Of a stretch of 64,000 nucleotides of DNA, positions 1 to 8,402 are shown in pieces. Each line of letters begins with the position of its first letter. Position 1 is the first letter of the stretch. A program made the position numbers and the translations under genes. This stretch comes from Weissella muntiaci (GTDB lineage: Bacteria; Bacillota; Bacilli; Lactobacillales; Lactobacillaceae), in contig NZ_SDGZ01000015.1 of NCBI RefSeq assembly GCF_008107635.1, positions 236,972-300,971 of the forward strand. The letters are read 5' to 3'. Below the pieces are notes generated by a model. It was not told the DNA's origin. It saw only the letters and a program-made list of their open reading frames with translations, and ran no database searches.

Positions 1-130
1 TAGCTCCAGTTTGCATACCCTTTAGGTTACTACCAGACAAACCAAAGCCACCTAATCGTGCTTCTGTGACATGCTGCAATCCACTAATTGAAGAACTAGC
101 AGCACCAATATTTGATGCGATCTTTGCCAT
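1..130 (-). CDS. Small helical protein, T7SS-associated type (partial, cut by window edge)
   Basis: An open frame starts with ATG at 130 and runs off the left edge, giving the first 43 residues. The start reads MAKIASNIGAASSSISGLQ, rich in Ala, Ser and Ile, with no signal peptide. It is immediately downstream of the WXG100 gene on the same strand, so it is probably cotranscribed. Small helical proteins of this look accompany WXG100 genes in type VII secretion loci. That link is inferred from context and general sequence style, and the family is not assigned. Confidence 0.55.
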   Translation of the reverse strand, partial: MAKIASNIGAASSSISGLQHVTEARLGGFGLSGSNLKGMQTGA

Positions 131-185
131 ACCTTAACTCCTACACAAAAAAAGAGACTCAAATAAGCCTCTATGCCTTTACCTA

Positions 186-476
186 TTAGAAACCAAAACT
201 CTTAGCATCTTGTTGATCACGCTCTTGAACAGTTTGAGCATATTGATTCAACTGTTGATTAATGTTTGATAGTAATTCTTCAAACTGATTAACTTGCTTT
301 TCCAATTGTGCATACTGTTGTAGATATGACTGGAAAGCCTGACCCTGCCATTCTGAGGCAATTTGATCATTCATTGACTTAACTTGTTGCTTAGCTGCTT
401 CAATTTGATCACGGGCCTGCGTGTAGACCTTAGCTTGTTGCATCAACGTCTCTGGTGTTACAGAAATTTGTGACAT
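186..476 (-). CDS. WXG100 (ESAT-6-like) type VII secretion protein
   Basis: A 96-residue, almost wholly helical, Gln-rich protein with the family's central W-x-G turn (Trp43-Gln-Gly45 in SEWQGQ) between two predicted helices. This is the hallmark and usual length of WXG100 proteins, which are secreted as helical-hairpin dimers by the type VII (Ess/Yuk) machinery. The reading frame is open upstream to 503, but ATG at 476 has an AGGAGA ribosome site 6-7 bases before it, so I start there. A good promoter (-35 TTGAAT, 17 bp, -10 TAATAT) lies at about 551-574. No secretion ATPase is in the window, so the machinery must lie elsewhere. Confidence 0.88.
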   Translation of the reverse strand: MSQISVTPETLMQQAKVYTQARDQIEAAKQQVKSMNDQIASEWQGQAFQSYLQQYAQLEKQVNQFEELLSNINQQLNQYAQTVQERDQQDAKSFGF

Positions 477-547
477 TCTTCTTCTCCTCTTAATTAAAAC
501 CATTCTCTGTCGATTGTTAAGATATTAACTAACTTTCTTTAAGTATA

Positions 548-579
548 TTATCATGCAATTTTGTATTATTCAATATAAT
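548..579 (-). promoter_or_regulatory. Promoter of the WXG100 gene, duplicated at 7093-7124
   Basis: On the minus strand: -35 TTGAAT, a 17-base spacer, -10 TAATAT. The 32-base segment recurs at 7093-7124 with only three mismatches, and there it keeps TTGAAT, the same 17-base spacing and a -10 of TAACAT. This suggests a copied control region. Confidence 0.6.
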
Positions 580-606
580 TAATACCATTTATACTTACTT
601 ATGCAT

Positions 607-696
607 CTAAATGTTATTTTTGAATCGCACATACAAAAAAAGAAGCAGGGTAACTGTTAAGGAACTCCTTTTTTCTAATTTTAAAGTGTTACCCAT
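607..696 (-). CDS. Possible 29-residue peptide with strong ribosome site
   Basis: ATG at 696 is preceded by GAGGTGAGAAT, an excellent ribosome site. The predicted peptide has a Lys/Arg-rich start, a central leucine-rich hydrophobic stretch (VTLLLFLYV) and a basic tail. It begins a few bases after the stop of another short frame (706-801). It could be a small membrane peptide or a remnant. No family is recognised and expression is unproven. Confidence 0.25.
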   Translation of the reverse strand: MGNTLKLEKRSSLTVTLLLFLYVRFKNNI

Positions 697-705
697 ATTC
701 TCACC

Positions 706-801
706 TCACTTTATCAGATGTTCATTAGTAACATCAACAGGGTTTGACATTCTTTTAAAACAAATATTGCCTTTGTTCAGCCCATATATTCTAGCACTCA
801 T
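706..801 (-). pseudogene. Short open fragment (31 codons), possible remnant
   Basis: The frame opens at ATG 801 and ends with TGA at 706-708. Its composition looks coding (ends ...NPVDVTNEHLIK) but it has no clear ribosome site and no recognisable family. It sits on the same strand as the membrane-protein array, where toxin or immunity fragments would be expected. It may equally be a chance frame. Confidence 0.2.
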
Positions 802-900
802 AAACAAACTTCAAATATCAAAAGCATAAGTATAATCCACCACCTTGTAGCCATTACCTCTCAAAACTGAGATTGCTACATCACCAGATTAGTCTTCAAC

Positions 901-1713
901 TTATTTTAAATGCCTTGGGCCATACCACTCTCTAGGGGTTTTGCCCTCAGCAATGCGATATTTCTCACTATATTTATATTTATAAAAATTCAATAATATA
1001 TACGGAATTTCAAAAAAAGACTCTAACATTAGAGTCATCATGTTTAAAGCTATAAACATAAGTAAAATCATGATTATTCCATCTAACCTATCACTATTTC
1101 TCGATAGAAGCTCGCCACACACTACAAATAAAATAATAATCAAACCAATTATATAGAAAGTATATCTTACAATTTTAGTGGTTATCTTCGGCTTGTCATC
1201 GGTTCCATAAATCATCAGTCTCAAATTACCTAGTTTTAATTTGACTAAAACAATACTCACCCCTAATAACAACGCAATACTAGTTAATACGCCAAAAAGA
1301 CCCCATTCCTTTTGGATAAACATCAATAAAATTAAGTTAAATTCCAACATTAAAAGTAAAACTAGCATATTAACATTCATATGTCGCCAAAAAAGACTAT
1401 TATATCTGCGCCTCAAAAAGGCTGAGATCAACCAAAAAGATATAAAAGCAACAATCTCACCAATCGCCAACCAGCTTGGCAGCAAATTTATTTCAGGAAG
1501 CAATATTAGGCTTTCCTCGCTATTATCATTAATCAAGTATTGTGCAAATACAGGTAGTAAGTAAATACCATATAACATACCCAACCCTAAAAGCACCATC
1601 AAAAATGGTTTATCTTCATGATTAGGTTGTTCAACATCATTTATCATCCATTTTAAAAATTGATCGTCCTCAATAACTCTACTTTGCTCAAAACTAGCTC
1701 TAAAAATTTTCAC
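901..1713 (-). CDS. Six-helix membrane protein, putative T7SS immunity protein (type A, copy 1)
   Basis: 270 residues with about six membrane segments (near 38-60, 78-100, 113-133, 138-157, 184-205 and 214-240) and a basic C-terminal tail. I choose the GTG start at 1713, with GGAG nine bases upstream. It is a paralogue of the next gene (1930-2700): both share INL(L/I)P(S/T)WL before helix 2, an LxMYG-type segment after helix 4 and a Y-K-x-K-Y tail. No catalytic motif is visible. Multi-copy polytopic proteins beside WXG100 genes are often immunity proteins against membrane-active type VII toxins. That role is inferred from context only. Confidence 0.6.
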   Translation of the reverse strand: MKIFRASFEQSRVIEDDQFLKWMINDVEQPNHEDKPFLMVLLGLGMLYGIYLLPVFAQYLINDNSEESLILLPEINLLPSWLAIGEIVAFISFWLISAFLRRRYNSLFWRHMNVNMLVLLLMLEFNLILLMFIQKEWGLFGVLTSIALLLGVSIVLVKLKLGNLRLMIYGTDDKPKITTKIVRYTFYIIGLIIILFVVCGELLSRNSDRLDGIIMILLMFIALNMMTLMLESFFEIPYILLNFYKYKYSEKYRIAEGKTPREWYGPRHLK

Positions 1714-1772
1714 TGTGCATTACTCCAAATTATATTTTCGGGATTTTTGGTGTATCTGTAAAAGTTGAAAGC

Positions 1773-1922
1773 TTATCTGTACATTCTGCCCAGTATTCCA
1801 TTTCTATAGAGACTGATTTTCCCGTCTCCTTGAATCGATTGTAATATATTTATTTGGTCAGTATCCAATCCTGACCTTTGTGATGACCAACTACAACTTT
1901 CTCCGATAGCCTCACAAGCAAT
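1773..1922 (-). pseudogene. Open 49-codon fragment without a start codon
   Basis: Between the two type-A genes an open frame runs from a stop at 1923-1925 to a TAA at 1773-1775 with no ATG. The predicted residues look coding (for example GDGKISLYRNGILGRMYR at the end). A truncated end of a larger gene, such as a toxin tip, is possible. I recognise no family. This reading is weak. Confidence 0.25.
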
Positions 1923-1929
1923 TTAAAGA

Positions 1930-2700
1930 TCAATTCAGCAAGGTTTCTATATTATCATCATTTTTTTCATATTCATCAAAGTACTTTATTTTGTAGTATC
2001 CTTGCACTGTAGCCATAAATGATACCTCCAACAAAAATAAGCTAATAATAAAGTTCGTTAAGACCCAAACAATTAGTATCGGCAACACCCCTAAGCTATT
2101 GAAAAAAATTCTCGTTAAGATATAAATCGAAAAAATGCTCCACCAATATTTTGATAAAAACTTTTTAAATTTGCTTCTTGTCTTCCGTATCTTTTCCATT
2201 CCATACATAAGATTTAGTATTTTAAAGCTAAGCCGAATAAATATGATAATAAAAACTAACAAATTAATAGCTAACAGCAATGCCATAATTAATATTTGTT
2301 TATCCCTTATAAACAAGGTTCCAAAGAAAAGATTCATTTCAACCAATATAATCAACCCATAATTGAAAAAGAACCACTGCCCTTGATAGAACTCCAGTTT
2401 TTTCCCTCTAACAAAATGGTTACTGATAATTATCACCAGAAGCATTGTTAGAAATAAGACGATATACAGCCATGTCGGAATTAAATTAATACTGTCTCCC
2501 TTGCTGTTCAATAACATTCTGCTACCTAAAGGAATTACCTCACCCACGGCAAATATTATCATCAAAAAGATCACTGTCCCTATAATACCTACTTCTTTTC
2601 CCCTTTGATCATCTTGCCATGTCTTAAAAGACAACATAATTGGTTCACCAAAAAGCTGTTTCGCCTCAGATGATGACGCGTTAAATAATCCATGTCTCAA
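1930..2700 (-). CDS. Six-helix membrane protein, putative T7SS immunity protein (type A, copy 2)
   Basis: 256 residues with the same helix layout as the 901-1713 protein and shared motifs (INLIPTWL before helix 2, NLMYGME after helix 4, YYKIKYFDEY near the end). I take the TTG at 2700 as start: GAGG lies eight bases upstream, and it gives an N-terminal stretch before helix 1 of the same length as in the paralogue. The first internal ATG (2637) has no ribosome site. The function is unknown, and an immunity role is inferred from copy number and the WXG100 neighbourhood. Confidence 0.55.
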   Translation of the reverse strand: MRHGLFNASSSEAKQLFGEPIMLSFKTWQDDQRGKEVGIIGTVIFLMIIFAVGEVIPLGSRMLLNSKGDSINLIPTWLYIVLFLTMLLVIIISNHFVRGKKLEFYQGQWFFFNYGLIILVEMNLFFGTLFIRDKQILIMALLLAINLLVFIIIFIRLSFKILNLMYGMEKIRKTRSKFKKFLSKYWWSIFSIYILTRIFFNSLGVLPILIVWVLTNFIISLFLLEVSFMATVQGYYKIKYFDEYEKNDDNIETLLN

Positions 2701-2794
2701 TTTGATATCCTCATCTGCTGGAAGCTAATACTACGCATGTTCAGTAGTCTTGACACACTTCCGCAATTTACTATTAAAGTCACTAATATTTGTA

Positions 2795-2829
2795 AAAGAT
2801 AGCCTCTCTTACTACGAGAAGCTATCTTT
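2795..2829 (-). terminator. Hairpin after the 2896-3735 gene
   Basis: Inverted repeat AAAGATAGC(C)TCTC / GAGA(A)GCTATCTTT with a seven-base loop. On the minus strand it is followed by a short T stretch. It lies 67 bases past the stop of the type-B gene. Confidence 0.6.
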
Positions 2830-2895
2830 AACTAGTTATTCACAAATTAAGCGATCTCACCTAAATAAAGTAATATTCCATATAACAATGCTTTC

Positions 2896-3735
2896 CTATT
2901 CAATCCGATCAATCCTCACTTTAACATTCCGCCAACGCAACGGAAAAATTGGCATCAACATTGCTGGGCAAATAAATAGCAATGTAGTTATAGCGAGGAT
3001 AGCTCCTGAAACTATTTTCGCTGAACTGCTATCAAGATCACTACTATAAGTGCTTAACGAATATGCATTCGGCGGTAATAATTCGATTACCCAAAAGAGT
3101 AACCCCAAGAACATAATTCTCATAGCCCAAATGAATAAGGCTTTACTAGAGAAAGGAAATTTTATCTTTACACGCACCTTTTCGCTTTTTCGTTTAATCT
3201 CATCAATCTCTTTTCGCAACGTTGTCCATGGTTCGATCACTTTTGTTATTCGCGATTTAAATATCAGACTCACCAAAAATGTAAAAAACATTATCAAAAA
3301 GAAACTAGTCGTTGAAATCACTACTAAGTCCAGATAACTTGGTCGATCATTTCTCGATAATATATGCCCCGCTAGGTTTCTTAATAACTCTACGAAAATT
3401 GGTCCACCTATAACTGCCATCATCGTTGCCACACTTCTTTTATCTGATACTTTCTTCGCATCGCGCTTTCCAGATTCCAAGTTTCCTAAAACATCTACCT
3501 CAGGACCTCTAAACTTCGAGTTTTCCAAAACTATTTTCTCAGTTACTTCCCATGCATCATGTTTTACGTAATTCATTAAAAAAGGAAATAGTTTAACCAA
3601 ACAAACTGGCGTCCTGTATTTAATCAGGTACCATCTATTTGCATAATTCATCCATGCATATGGTGTTTTCCAATGTGAAACATCTTTTTCTAAATCAAAT
3701 TGAATACCATAGAGCAACGGGCTTTGTTCCGTCAT
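2896..3735 (-). CDS. DUF443-like membrane protein, putative T7SS immunity protein (type B, copy 1)
   Basis: About 279 residues: a soluble N-terminal part of about 100 residues, then four membrane segments (near 103-125, 136-160, 203-223 and 243-265), ending in a basic tail. The N-terminal block (W-Y-L-I-K-Y-R-T-P, then LVKLFPFLMNYV) matches the 5664-6548 protein closely, and the pattern resembles the DUF443 'tandem membrane protein' family of type VII loci. Start at ATG 3735, with GAGG eight bases upstream (an in-frame ATG at 3741 is too close to it). Immunity is inferred; the family call is from memory of the pattern. Confidence 0.55.
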   Translation of the reverse strand: MTEQSPLLYGIQFDLEKDVSHWKTPYAWMNYANRWYLIKYRTPVCLVKLFPFLMNYVKHDAWEVTEKIVLENSKFRGPEVDVLGNLESGKRDAKKVSDKRSVATMMAVIGGPIFVELLRNLAGHILSRNDRPSYLDLVVISTTSFFLIMFFTFLVSLIFKSRITKVIEPWTTLRKEIDEIKRKSEKVRVKIKFPFSSKALFIWAMRIMFLGLLFWVIELLPPNAYSLSTYSSDLDSSSAKIVSGAILAITTLLFICPAMLMPIFPLRWRNVKVRIDRIE

Positions 3736-4026
3736 TAACATATCCTCATTCTACTTCATATTGAAACTTTTTTTCATGCTTATCCCATCTTCCAAATTTA
3801 CAGGCTCTTGATTCTTAACCATCCCCAGACTTCAAACGAAATCATCTCCATCTCACTTCCCATACTTACTGCTGTTTTCCACACCAAATACGAAATAGTA
3901 ATTCTCAGTGAATCTTTTTACGGAGAGATTGCACAAGTAGTATTATTAAAAACCTTTTATGTACCTTATAGACCGCATAGATACTATTCAATAACTTATA
4001 TAAGTGGATCTAGCTCTAGCAACGAA

Positions 4027-4042
4027 TGTTTCACGTGAAACG
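4027..4042. other. parS-like site 1
   Basis: TGTTTCACGTGAAACG matches the ParB-binding consensus TGTTTCACGTGAAACA at 15 of 16 positions. It lies in intergenic DNA and is the closest match of the seven in the window together with that at 39350. Confidence 0.8.
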
Positions 4043-4157
4043 CTCTAATCTTGAACGTTTTCTTCCATCAAAAAAGGCGTCCCAATTGATCAAACCGTTG
4101 TCATTCTTATACTTGCTCTTCTTGGGCCCTATTCTTCTTAAGCGAGAAAACTAATCC

Positions 4158-4295
4158 TTATTTTTTAGATTTCTGCTTTACCTTTTTAGCAGCTTTATAC
4201 CATTCATTTGGATTGTTAATAAACAGCACCGTCAAAAGTCCCGCCATTGCCAAACCTATGATCAAAGATAGAGAGAGTTCCTTAATTATTATCAT
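4158..4295 (-). CDS. 45-residue single-pass membrane protein, translationally coupled
   Basis: ATG at 4295 overlaps the TGA of the upstream gene as ATGA, the usual sign of translational coupling. The 45 residues have one hydrophobic segment (about 7-25) and a Lys-rich C-terminal tail (KKVKQKSKK) that would stay in the cytoplasm. It is too short for standard gene calling. It may assist or extend the neighbouring membrane protein. No family is recognised. Confidence 0.55.
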   Translation of the reverse strand: MIIIKELSLSLIIGLAMAGLLTVLFINNPNEWYKAAKKVKQKSKK

Positions 4296-4864
4296 AATTT
4301 CAAAGTGTTTTCCTTTTTAAAATTTATAAAATATATCATTCTAATTGGAATACTTATAAGCAATATCATTGGTACAAATTTTATGTAATCCTCGATTGAT
4401 CCGAAAAACGGTGTAAATTCTAAGAATCCAAATATGATCGAAGATATTAACATTGCAAGAATTAAATTCATTAACGTTTTATCAACCATCATAGCAATCC
4501 AAGGATTTCTTAAATAACCCGTACTGCGTATTGCATACATTGCATCCTCAATTGAGGTCTCAATGTACACCGCCTGATGCCCATAAATACTCTGTTTTAT
4601 AAAAATGACAAGCATAACCGTTATAAATAGCGAAAAATAAAATATACTTAGAGAATTTAATTTATCGGTTGGAATCATTAAATATCCGGCAAATCTTATC
4701 AAGAGTGACAACACTAAGACACTAATTATCACGATAACATTTCTTTGTTTATCCTTCGCTGATATCATTTTTGTGACATCAGTGCGAACGGCAGCGCCCT
4801 TTCTTGCGTCCCATAGAACACTTCCTCCATACTTGCTATCACCCAACCAAACATATCTTTTCAT
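4292..4864 (-). CDS. Four-helix membrane protein, array member (type C)
   Basis: 190 residues with four predicted membrane segments (near 44-65, 73-94, 130-149 and 160-180). GAGG lies nine bases before ATG 4864. Its helix layout resembles the other array proteins but without their long soluble N-terminus, so it may be a shortened relative. It overlaps a 45-residue gene by 4 bp and follows the 4957-5607 gene by about 90 bp, consistent with one transcript. The function is unknown; an immunity role is inferred from position. Confidence 0.5.
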   Translation of the reverse strand: MKRYVWLGDSKYGGSVLWDARKGAAVRTDVTKMISAKDKQRNVIVIISVLVLSLLIRFAGYLMIPTDKLNSLSIFYFSLFITVMLVIFIKQSIYGHQAVYIETSIEDAMYAIRSTGYLRNPWIAMMVDKTLMNLILAMLISSIIFGFLEFTPFFGSIEDYIKFVPMILLISIPIRMIYFINFKKENTLKL

Positions 4865-4956
4865 TTCTTACGACCTCATAAATACAAGCAACTAAATCAA
4901 TCGATTTAATCGCATCTACATTCTGAAAAATTCCAAGCCAATTACTCAGAGAAACA

Positions 4957-5607
4957 TTATTCACAAATACCTGTCTCACCAAAAATCATGATTTTATTAC
5001 CTGTTTCAGCTAGACTTTTTTGGTCTGGATAAAAGTCAAATAACATCGGTAACAAATGAAATCCAAAAAATGGGATTATAAAAATCTGAAAATTCGGCAT
5101 AGGTATCAGCGTCAATAAAAAGAACACGAGTACAATGAACCTTCCAATTAAATTGTTACTTTGTAATGACACAGTTGTATTTGGCTGATAATTTCTAATC
5201 AATTCATTCTTTTCAGAAGCTTTTTGACCGTAAATTATGTGAATTATTAGCCATAATCCGACACCCAATACCAGCAATAGCTGTTTAATACCATAAATGT
5301 TCATAACACTCGTTAAAACTAAAGCAGTATCTCCTAGAATCACTGCAATTATCATCGCTAAACTTGTTCTTATTCCCTTGTCAGTTTTATTAACTTCTCT
5401 TTTATATGAGTATAGTAATGCTTGGTCTTCACCGATTATCTGTGCCGGTCTAGTTACACAGATAAAAGGCAAGACATTCAGAAATCCATACCATGGTGTG
5501 AAAACCTTATATAATAAATATCTTCCATTTCCAGCATAGGCTATTTGAAATAATTTATATCCATTTTTAATTTCGAGGATTTCAACCCGCTCGCTTAACT
5601 TTGTCAT
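4957..5607 (-). CDS. DUF443-like four-helix membrane protein, array member
   Basis: 216 residues. The first about 80 form a soluble domain with an RYLLYKVFTPW...LNVLPF segment that resembles the WYLxKYRTP...LFPFLMN block of the type-B proteins. Four membrane segments follow. ATG at 5607 has GAGG five bases upstream. The C-terminus contains EFGETG-like acidic residues rather than the basic tail of the others. I read it as a diverged member of the same family. The role is inferred, not shown. Confidence 0.5.
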   Translation of the reverse strand: MTKLSERVEILEIKNGYKLFQIAYAGNGRYLLYKVFTPWYGFLNVLPFICVTRPAQIIGEDQALLYSYKREVNKTDKGIRTSLAMIIAVILGDTALVLTSVMNIYGIKQLLLVLGVGLWLIIHIIYGQKASEKNELIRNYQPNTTVSLQSNNLIGRFIVLVFFLLTLIPMPNFQIFIIPFFGFHLLPMLFDFYPDQKSLAETGNKIMIFGETGICE

Positions 5608-5663
5608 TTTATCCTCACCAAATCCAAGCTTTCAGAACATAGAATGAATCTCTAAGCTATCAA

Positions 5664-6548
5664 TCATCTCTGATGACCATTCTCACTTATCTCGAAAATG
5701 TTTATATTCTTAATTCTCAAATACCCCTTTTGCCTTTGATCGCTGCTAAATGGGGCAAAATACCCGCCAACTATAAAAATCATCGTTGAAAGAAACAAAA
5801 TCACTCCGGAGGTTGCCTTACCTGCACTGCTATCAATTGTTGGATCATAACCATCAGCAACTCCAGGTAAAAACATCACTGCCGTAATAAAGAGCCCCAG
5901 AAAGATGCCGAACAATTTATCTGCGTATGCTTTTATAAAGCTAAAATTGAATTCTATTTTAAAAGTAACCGTCCCTCTATTTCCCTTTTTATAACGTTCC
6001 AACCCTACTAATAAGGTTGTTGTGCTTCTATATTGCGTATTCTTTTCCATCCTTTTCCACATAAAATCCTTAGAAATAACCCACATAAGATATGTAAATA
6101 TCAAGGCAGACACCAGCACACCAAAAATAATTAATAATCCGGTCAAGTATGCTGGTTTATCATTGCTGGAAAATAAATAAGATGATAAAGAATATAGAGC
6201 CACAACAAATATTCCAGAAAGCCCAAGTCCCACTACCTTGCCAAAACCATTAGTCTTTTTTGTGGACATTTCGATCTCTCTACTAATTTGTAAATCTCTT
6301 TTGCTAACTCCGAATGTCGTGTCACTAAACAAACTCTCTTCATTTACCATCCAGATTTCGTGATTTACAAAGTTCATAAGAAAGGGAAACAGTCTAACCC
6401 AAAAATCAGGTGTTCGATACTTTACCAGATACCAACTGTTATCATAATGTAGCCATGCATATTGAGTTGACCACTGAACTGACTTTGATGAAAAATCAGA
6501 CCGTATACCATATAAAACACCTTTAAAATTTAAATTTTCTTTGTTCAT
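5664..6548 (-). CDS. DUF443-like membrane protein, putative T7SS immunity protein (type B, copy 2)
   Basis: 294 residues, clearly paralogous to the 2896-3735 protein: both have YAW-x-x-Y then WYL(I/V)KYRTP, (L/V)FPFLMN(Y/F)V and a shared 'DSSA-K-SGxIL' block before the last helix. There is a soluble N-terminal domain of about 110 residues, then four membrane helices. It heads a run of same-strand genes down to 4158 (gaps 56 and 92 bp, then a 4-bp overlap). The sequence difference between copies, concentrated outside the N-terminal block, would suit immunity proteins with different partners. Confidence 0.55.
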   Translation of the reverse strand: MNKENLNFKGVLYGIRSDFSSKSVQWSTQYAWLHYDNSWYLVKYRTPDFWVRLFPFLMNFVNHEIWMVNEESLFSDTTFGVSKRDLQISREIEMSTKKTNGFGKVVGLGLSGIFVVALYSLSSYLFSSNDKPAYLTGLLIIFGVLVSALIFTYLMWVISKDFMWKRMEKNTQYRSTTTLLVGLERYKKGNRGTVTFKIEFNFSFIKAYADKLFGIFLGLFITAVMFLPGVADGYDPTIDSSAGKATSGVILFLSTMIFIVGGYFAPFSSDQRQKGYLRIKNINIFEISENGHQR

Positions 6549-6806
6549 CGCCTACTCTAATTCTCCACTATCTACTTCAATCATCCACAAGCATCACCAT
6601 TGGTACTCCACTAGAGTTTTATGGATATATGTCAAAGATCATAAGATGCCGTTAATTTATCTTTTTCAATGTCAACTAATCCGCTGAAACGCAAATGCTC
6701 ACTCTAATAGGTAGAAATTCTTCTAATGTACTGCCCCTATTTTTAGGAGCCTTTAATCTTAATTCCTGGAAATAAATTCTGCAAACATCTGTAGCAGTTG
6801 CTCAAA

Positions 6807-7080
6807 TCAAAGAATCTTAACCGTTTTTAGATTGCATACCTCACTATTTATATGTTTGATTCCGATTGTGCATCCTATTACAAACACACCTAAAAAGTAC
6901 CTTCTTATCATTCTGAGATAATCTGATTGCTTAACACCTAAACATACACTTGTCGACCATACGCTTTCGTATGCTCCTTTGATATTGCATCAATAGCTCT
7001 CATAAATCTAATCTTTAGAGATTCTTCCCCTAATTATATAAAGCCAACTCTCTGCTGCTTGTTCAGTTCATAACTAAATC
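6807..7080 (-). pseudogene. Degraded small gene downstream of the copied promoter
   Basis: From about 7080 leftwards one frame reads plausible protein broken by one stop (ending KEHTKAYGRQVYV), then a frame change continues into a segment with a hydrophobic stretch (YFLGVFVIGCTIGI), starting at ATG 6911 and ending at a TGA at 6807-6809. This looks like a small membrane protein gene that has lost its frame. No homologue is recognised, and chance frames in AT-rich DNA cannot be excluded. Confidence 0.3.
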
Positions 7081-7092
7081 CCTGTAATAATG

Positions 7093-7124
7093 TTATCATG
7101 TCATTTTTTATTATTCAATATAAT
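7093..7124 (-). repeat. Copy of the WXG100 promoter region
   Basis: 29 of 32 bases match 548-579. It keeps -35 TTGAAT and the 17-base spacer, with -10 TAACAT. It now stands in front of the decayed segment 6807-7080. Confidence 0.6.
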
Positions 7125-7454
7125 CATCACTACATAAGATTACTTCTAAACTAAAAAATGATTATCAATATATTTATATAGAAAGGCATCCTTATCATAG
7201 ACCACTGCCATTTTTACTCTACCCATGTTCCACGCAGCTTCGAAATACAAAAGAATTAATGTTTAACTCTCATATCAGAAATCTTAATATATAAATTCTT
7301 GTTGTTTAAGCAATATTGAGTAGCCCTCATTTATTATTGATTAGAATATAAATACGCTCGTTTGCTAAAGTCATTCCTTCCAACACCTAGCAATTCCTTG
7401 TTTTACATTTCTAGTTAACACATTTCAAAATAATAGCTTCTCACCTTTAATCAA

Positions 7455-8240
7455 TCATGGTCTCAATCCTTTTTCTAATTCTCTCAATCTATTCTTCGAA
7501 TCACCCACATAATAAAGTTGATCATTCCCTAATTGAACTACCTCGTGAAACAATTTAATTGCCTGCATTTCATCGTTCTTCAAAATACTATTTAATGCCT
7601 GAAAATACTTTTTCTCCAACATTGATAACCTACTTTGTTTATATGGCAGCCAATCATCTAAATGAGCATCAAAGGTTCTTAATTGTAGGATATTAACCAT
7701 AATTTTGCTAAATTCATTATTTTCTTTAATACGCAACTTATCCTTTTTAGTCAGTGTTTTTCTTATCTTTGTTGTTGTGTATTCATTTTTCGATTTTTCA
7801 AAATTTTCCAACATCATGTTTGTCTTAAACAAATCAAAATTCAACATTATGATAGCGGGATTTCCTAACTCACCTGTAGCACTAAAATCAAAATCAGCCA
7901 CCTTTTTGAAATTACCCTTGTAATAATTGACCCGCAATTCAGCAAGTAGATAATCTTGCTTGGATCTAACTGTATGTTTCTTAAAATCAATGTATTGAGC
8001 TAACGATAGCCATTTATCTAGCTCCAGATTACTATAAAAAATATGTTGCACACCCAAGTTGATTACATTCAATGCAAATATTTCCGCTGAAATTGTAAAT
8101 ATCAATATTTCCATATACTTAAGCAACGGCAGATTAACAGTTATTACTAACAAAGAAGCTATTAAAATAATTACTAATGTGACCCACAATCTTAACGTAT
8201 AAATGCTTTTAATTGATAATCTTGATATTATTTCCGTCAT
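7455..8240 (-). CDS. Two-helix membrane protein with long cytoplasmic helical domain
   Basis: 261 residues: two adjacent membrane segments (about 15-37 and 42-65) followed by about 195 mostly helical, charged residues without a recognisable catalytic motif. The helical part resembles TPR-like stacking only in general composition. GGAGAG lies before ATG 8240. It is on the same strand as the membrane-protein array and may be another immunity or accessory protein, but it shares no sequence with the others. Function unknown. Confidence 0.5.
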   Translation of the reverse strand: MTEIISRLSIKSIYTLRLWVTLVIILIASLLVITVNLPLLKYMEILIFTISAEIFALNVINLGVQHIFYSNLELDKWLSLAQYIDFKKHTVRSKQDYLLAELRVNYYKGNFKKVADFDFSATGELGNPAIIMLNFDLFKTNMMLENFEKSKNEYTTTKIRKTLTKKDKLRIKENNEFSKIMVNILQLRTFDAHLDDWLPYKQSRLSMLEKKYFQALNSILKNDEMQAIKLFHEVVQLGNDQLYYVGDSKNRLRELEKGLRP

Positions 8241-8352
8241 CTTTATCTCTCCATAGCCTAATTAGCGACATCAAAGTATCTTGTCCAACCCCAAGTATTC
8301 AGGAAATCGAAATCATTCCAAAACAATCATTAATAGAGCTATAACTATCAAA

Positions 8353-8383
8353 AAAGAACAATTATTTTAGATAATTGTTCTTT
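8353..8383 (-). terminator. Terminator of the DUF805 operon
   Basis: Perfect inverted repeat AAAGAACAATTAT / ATAATTGTTCTTT with a five-base loop, followed on the minus strand by a T run. It lies about 20 bases past the stop of the 8403 gene. Confidence 0.85.
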
Positions 8384-8402
8384 ATCCCCCTGTCGAACAA
8401 AA

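Larger units (their letters stand above)
6549..7454. other. 906-bp gap with decayed sequence and a duplicated promoter
   Basis: No intact gene of normal length is present. On the minus strand, downstream of the promoter copy at 7093-7124, there are coding-looking pieces in shifting frames (see 6807-7080). The remainder, including 7141-7450, is AT-rich and shows nothing I can assign. Confidence 0.5.

Noticed and set aside
1241..1564. 107-codon plus-strand frame
   Set aside because: It lies wholly inside the 901-1713 membrane gene on the other strand, has no ribosome site, and the minus-strand frame has a clear paralogue.
3808..4038. 76-codon plus-strand frame covering parS site 1
   Set aside because: No ribosome site, unlikely composition, and it ends inside the parS-like palindrome; the surrounding genes run the other way.
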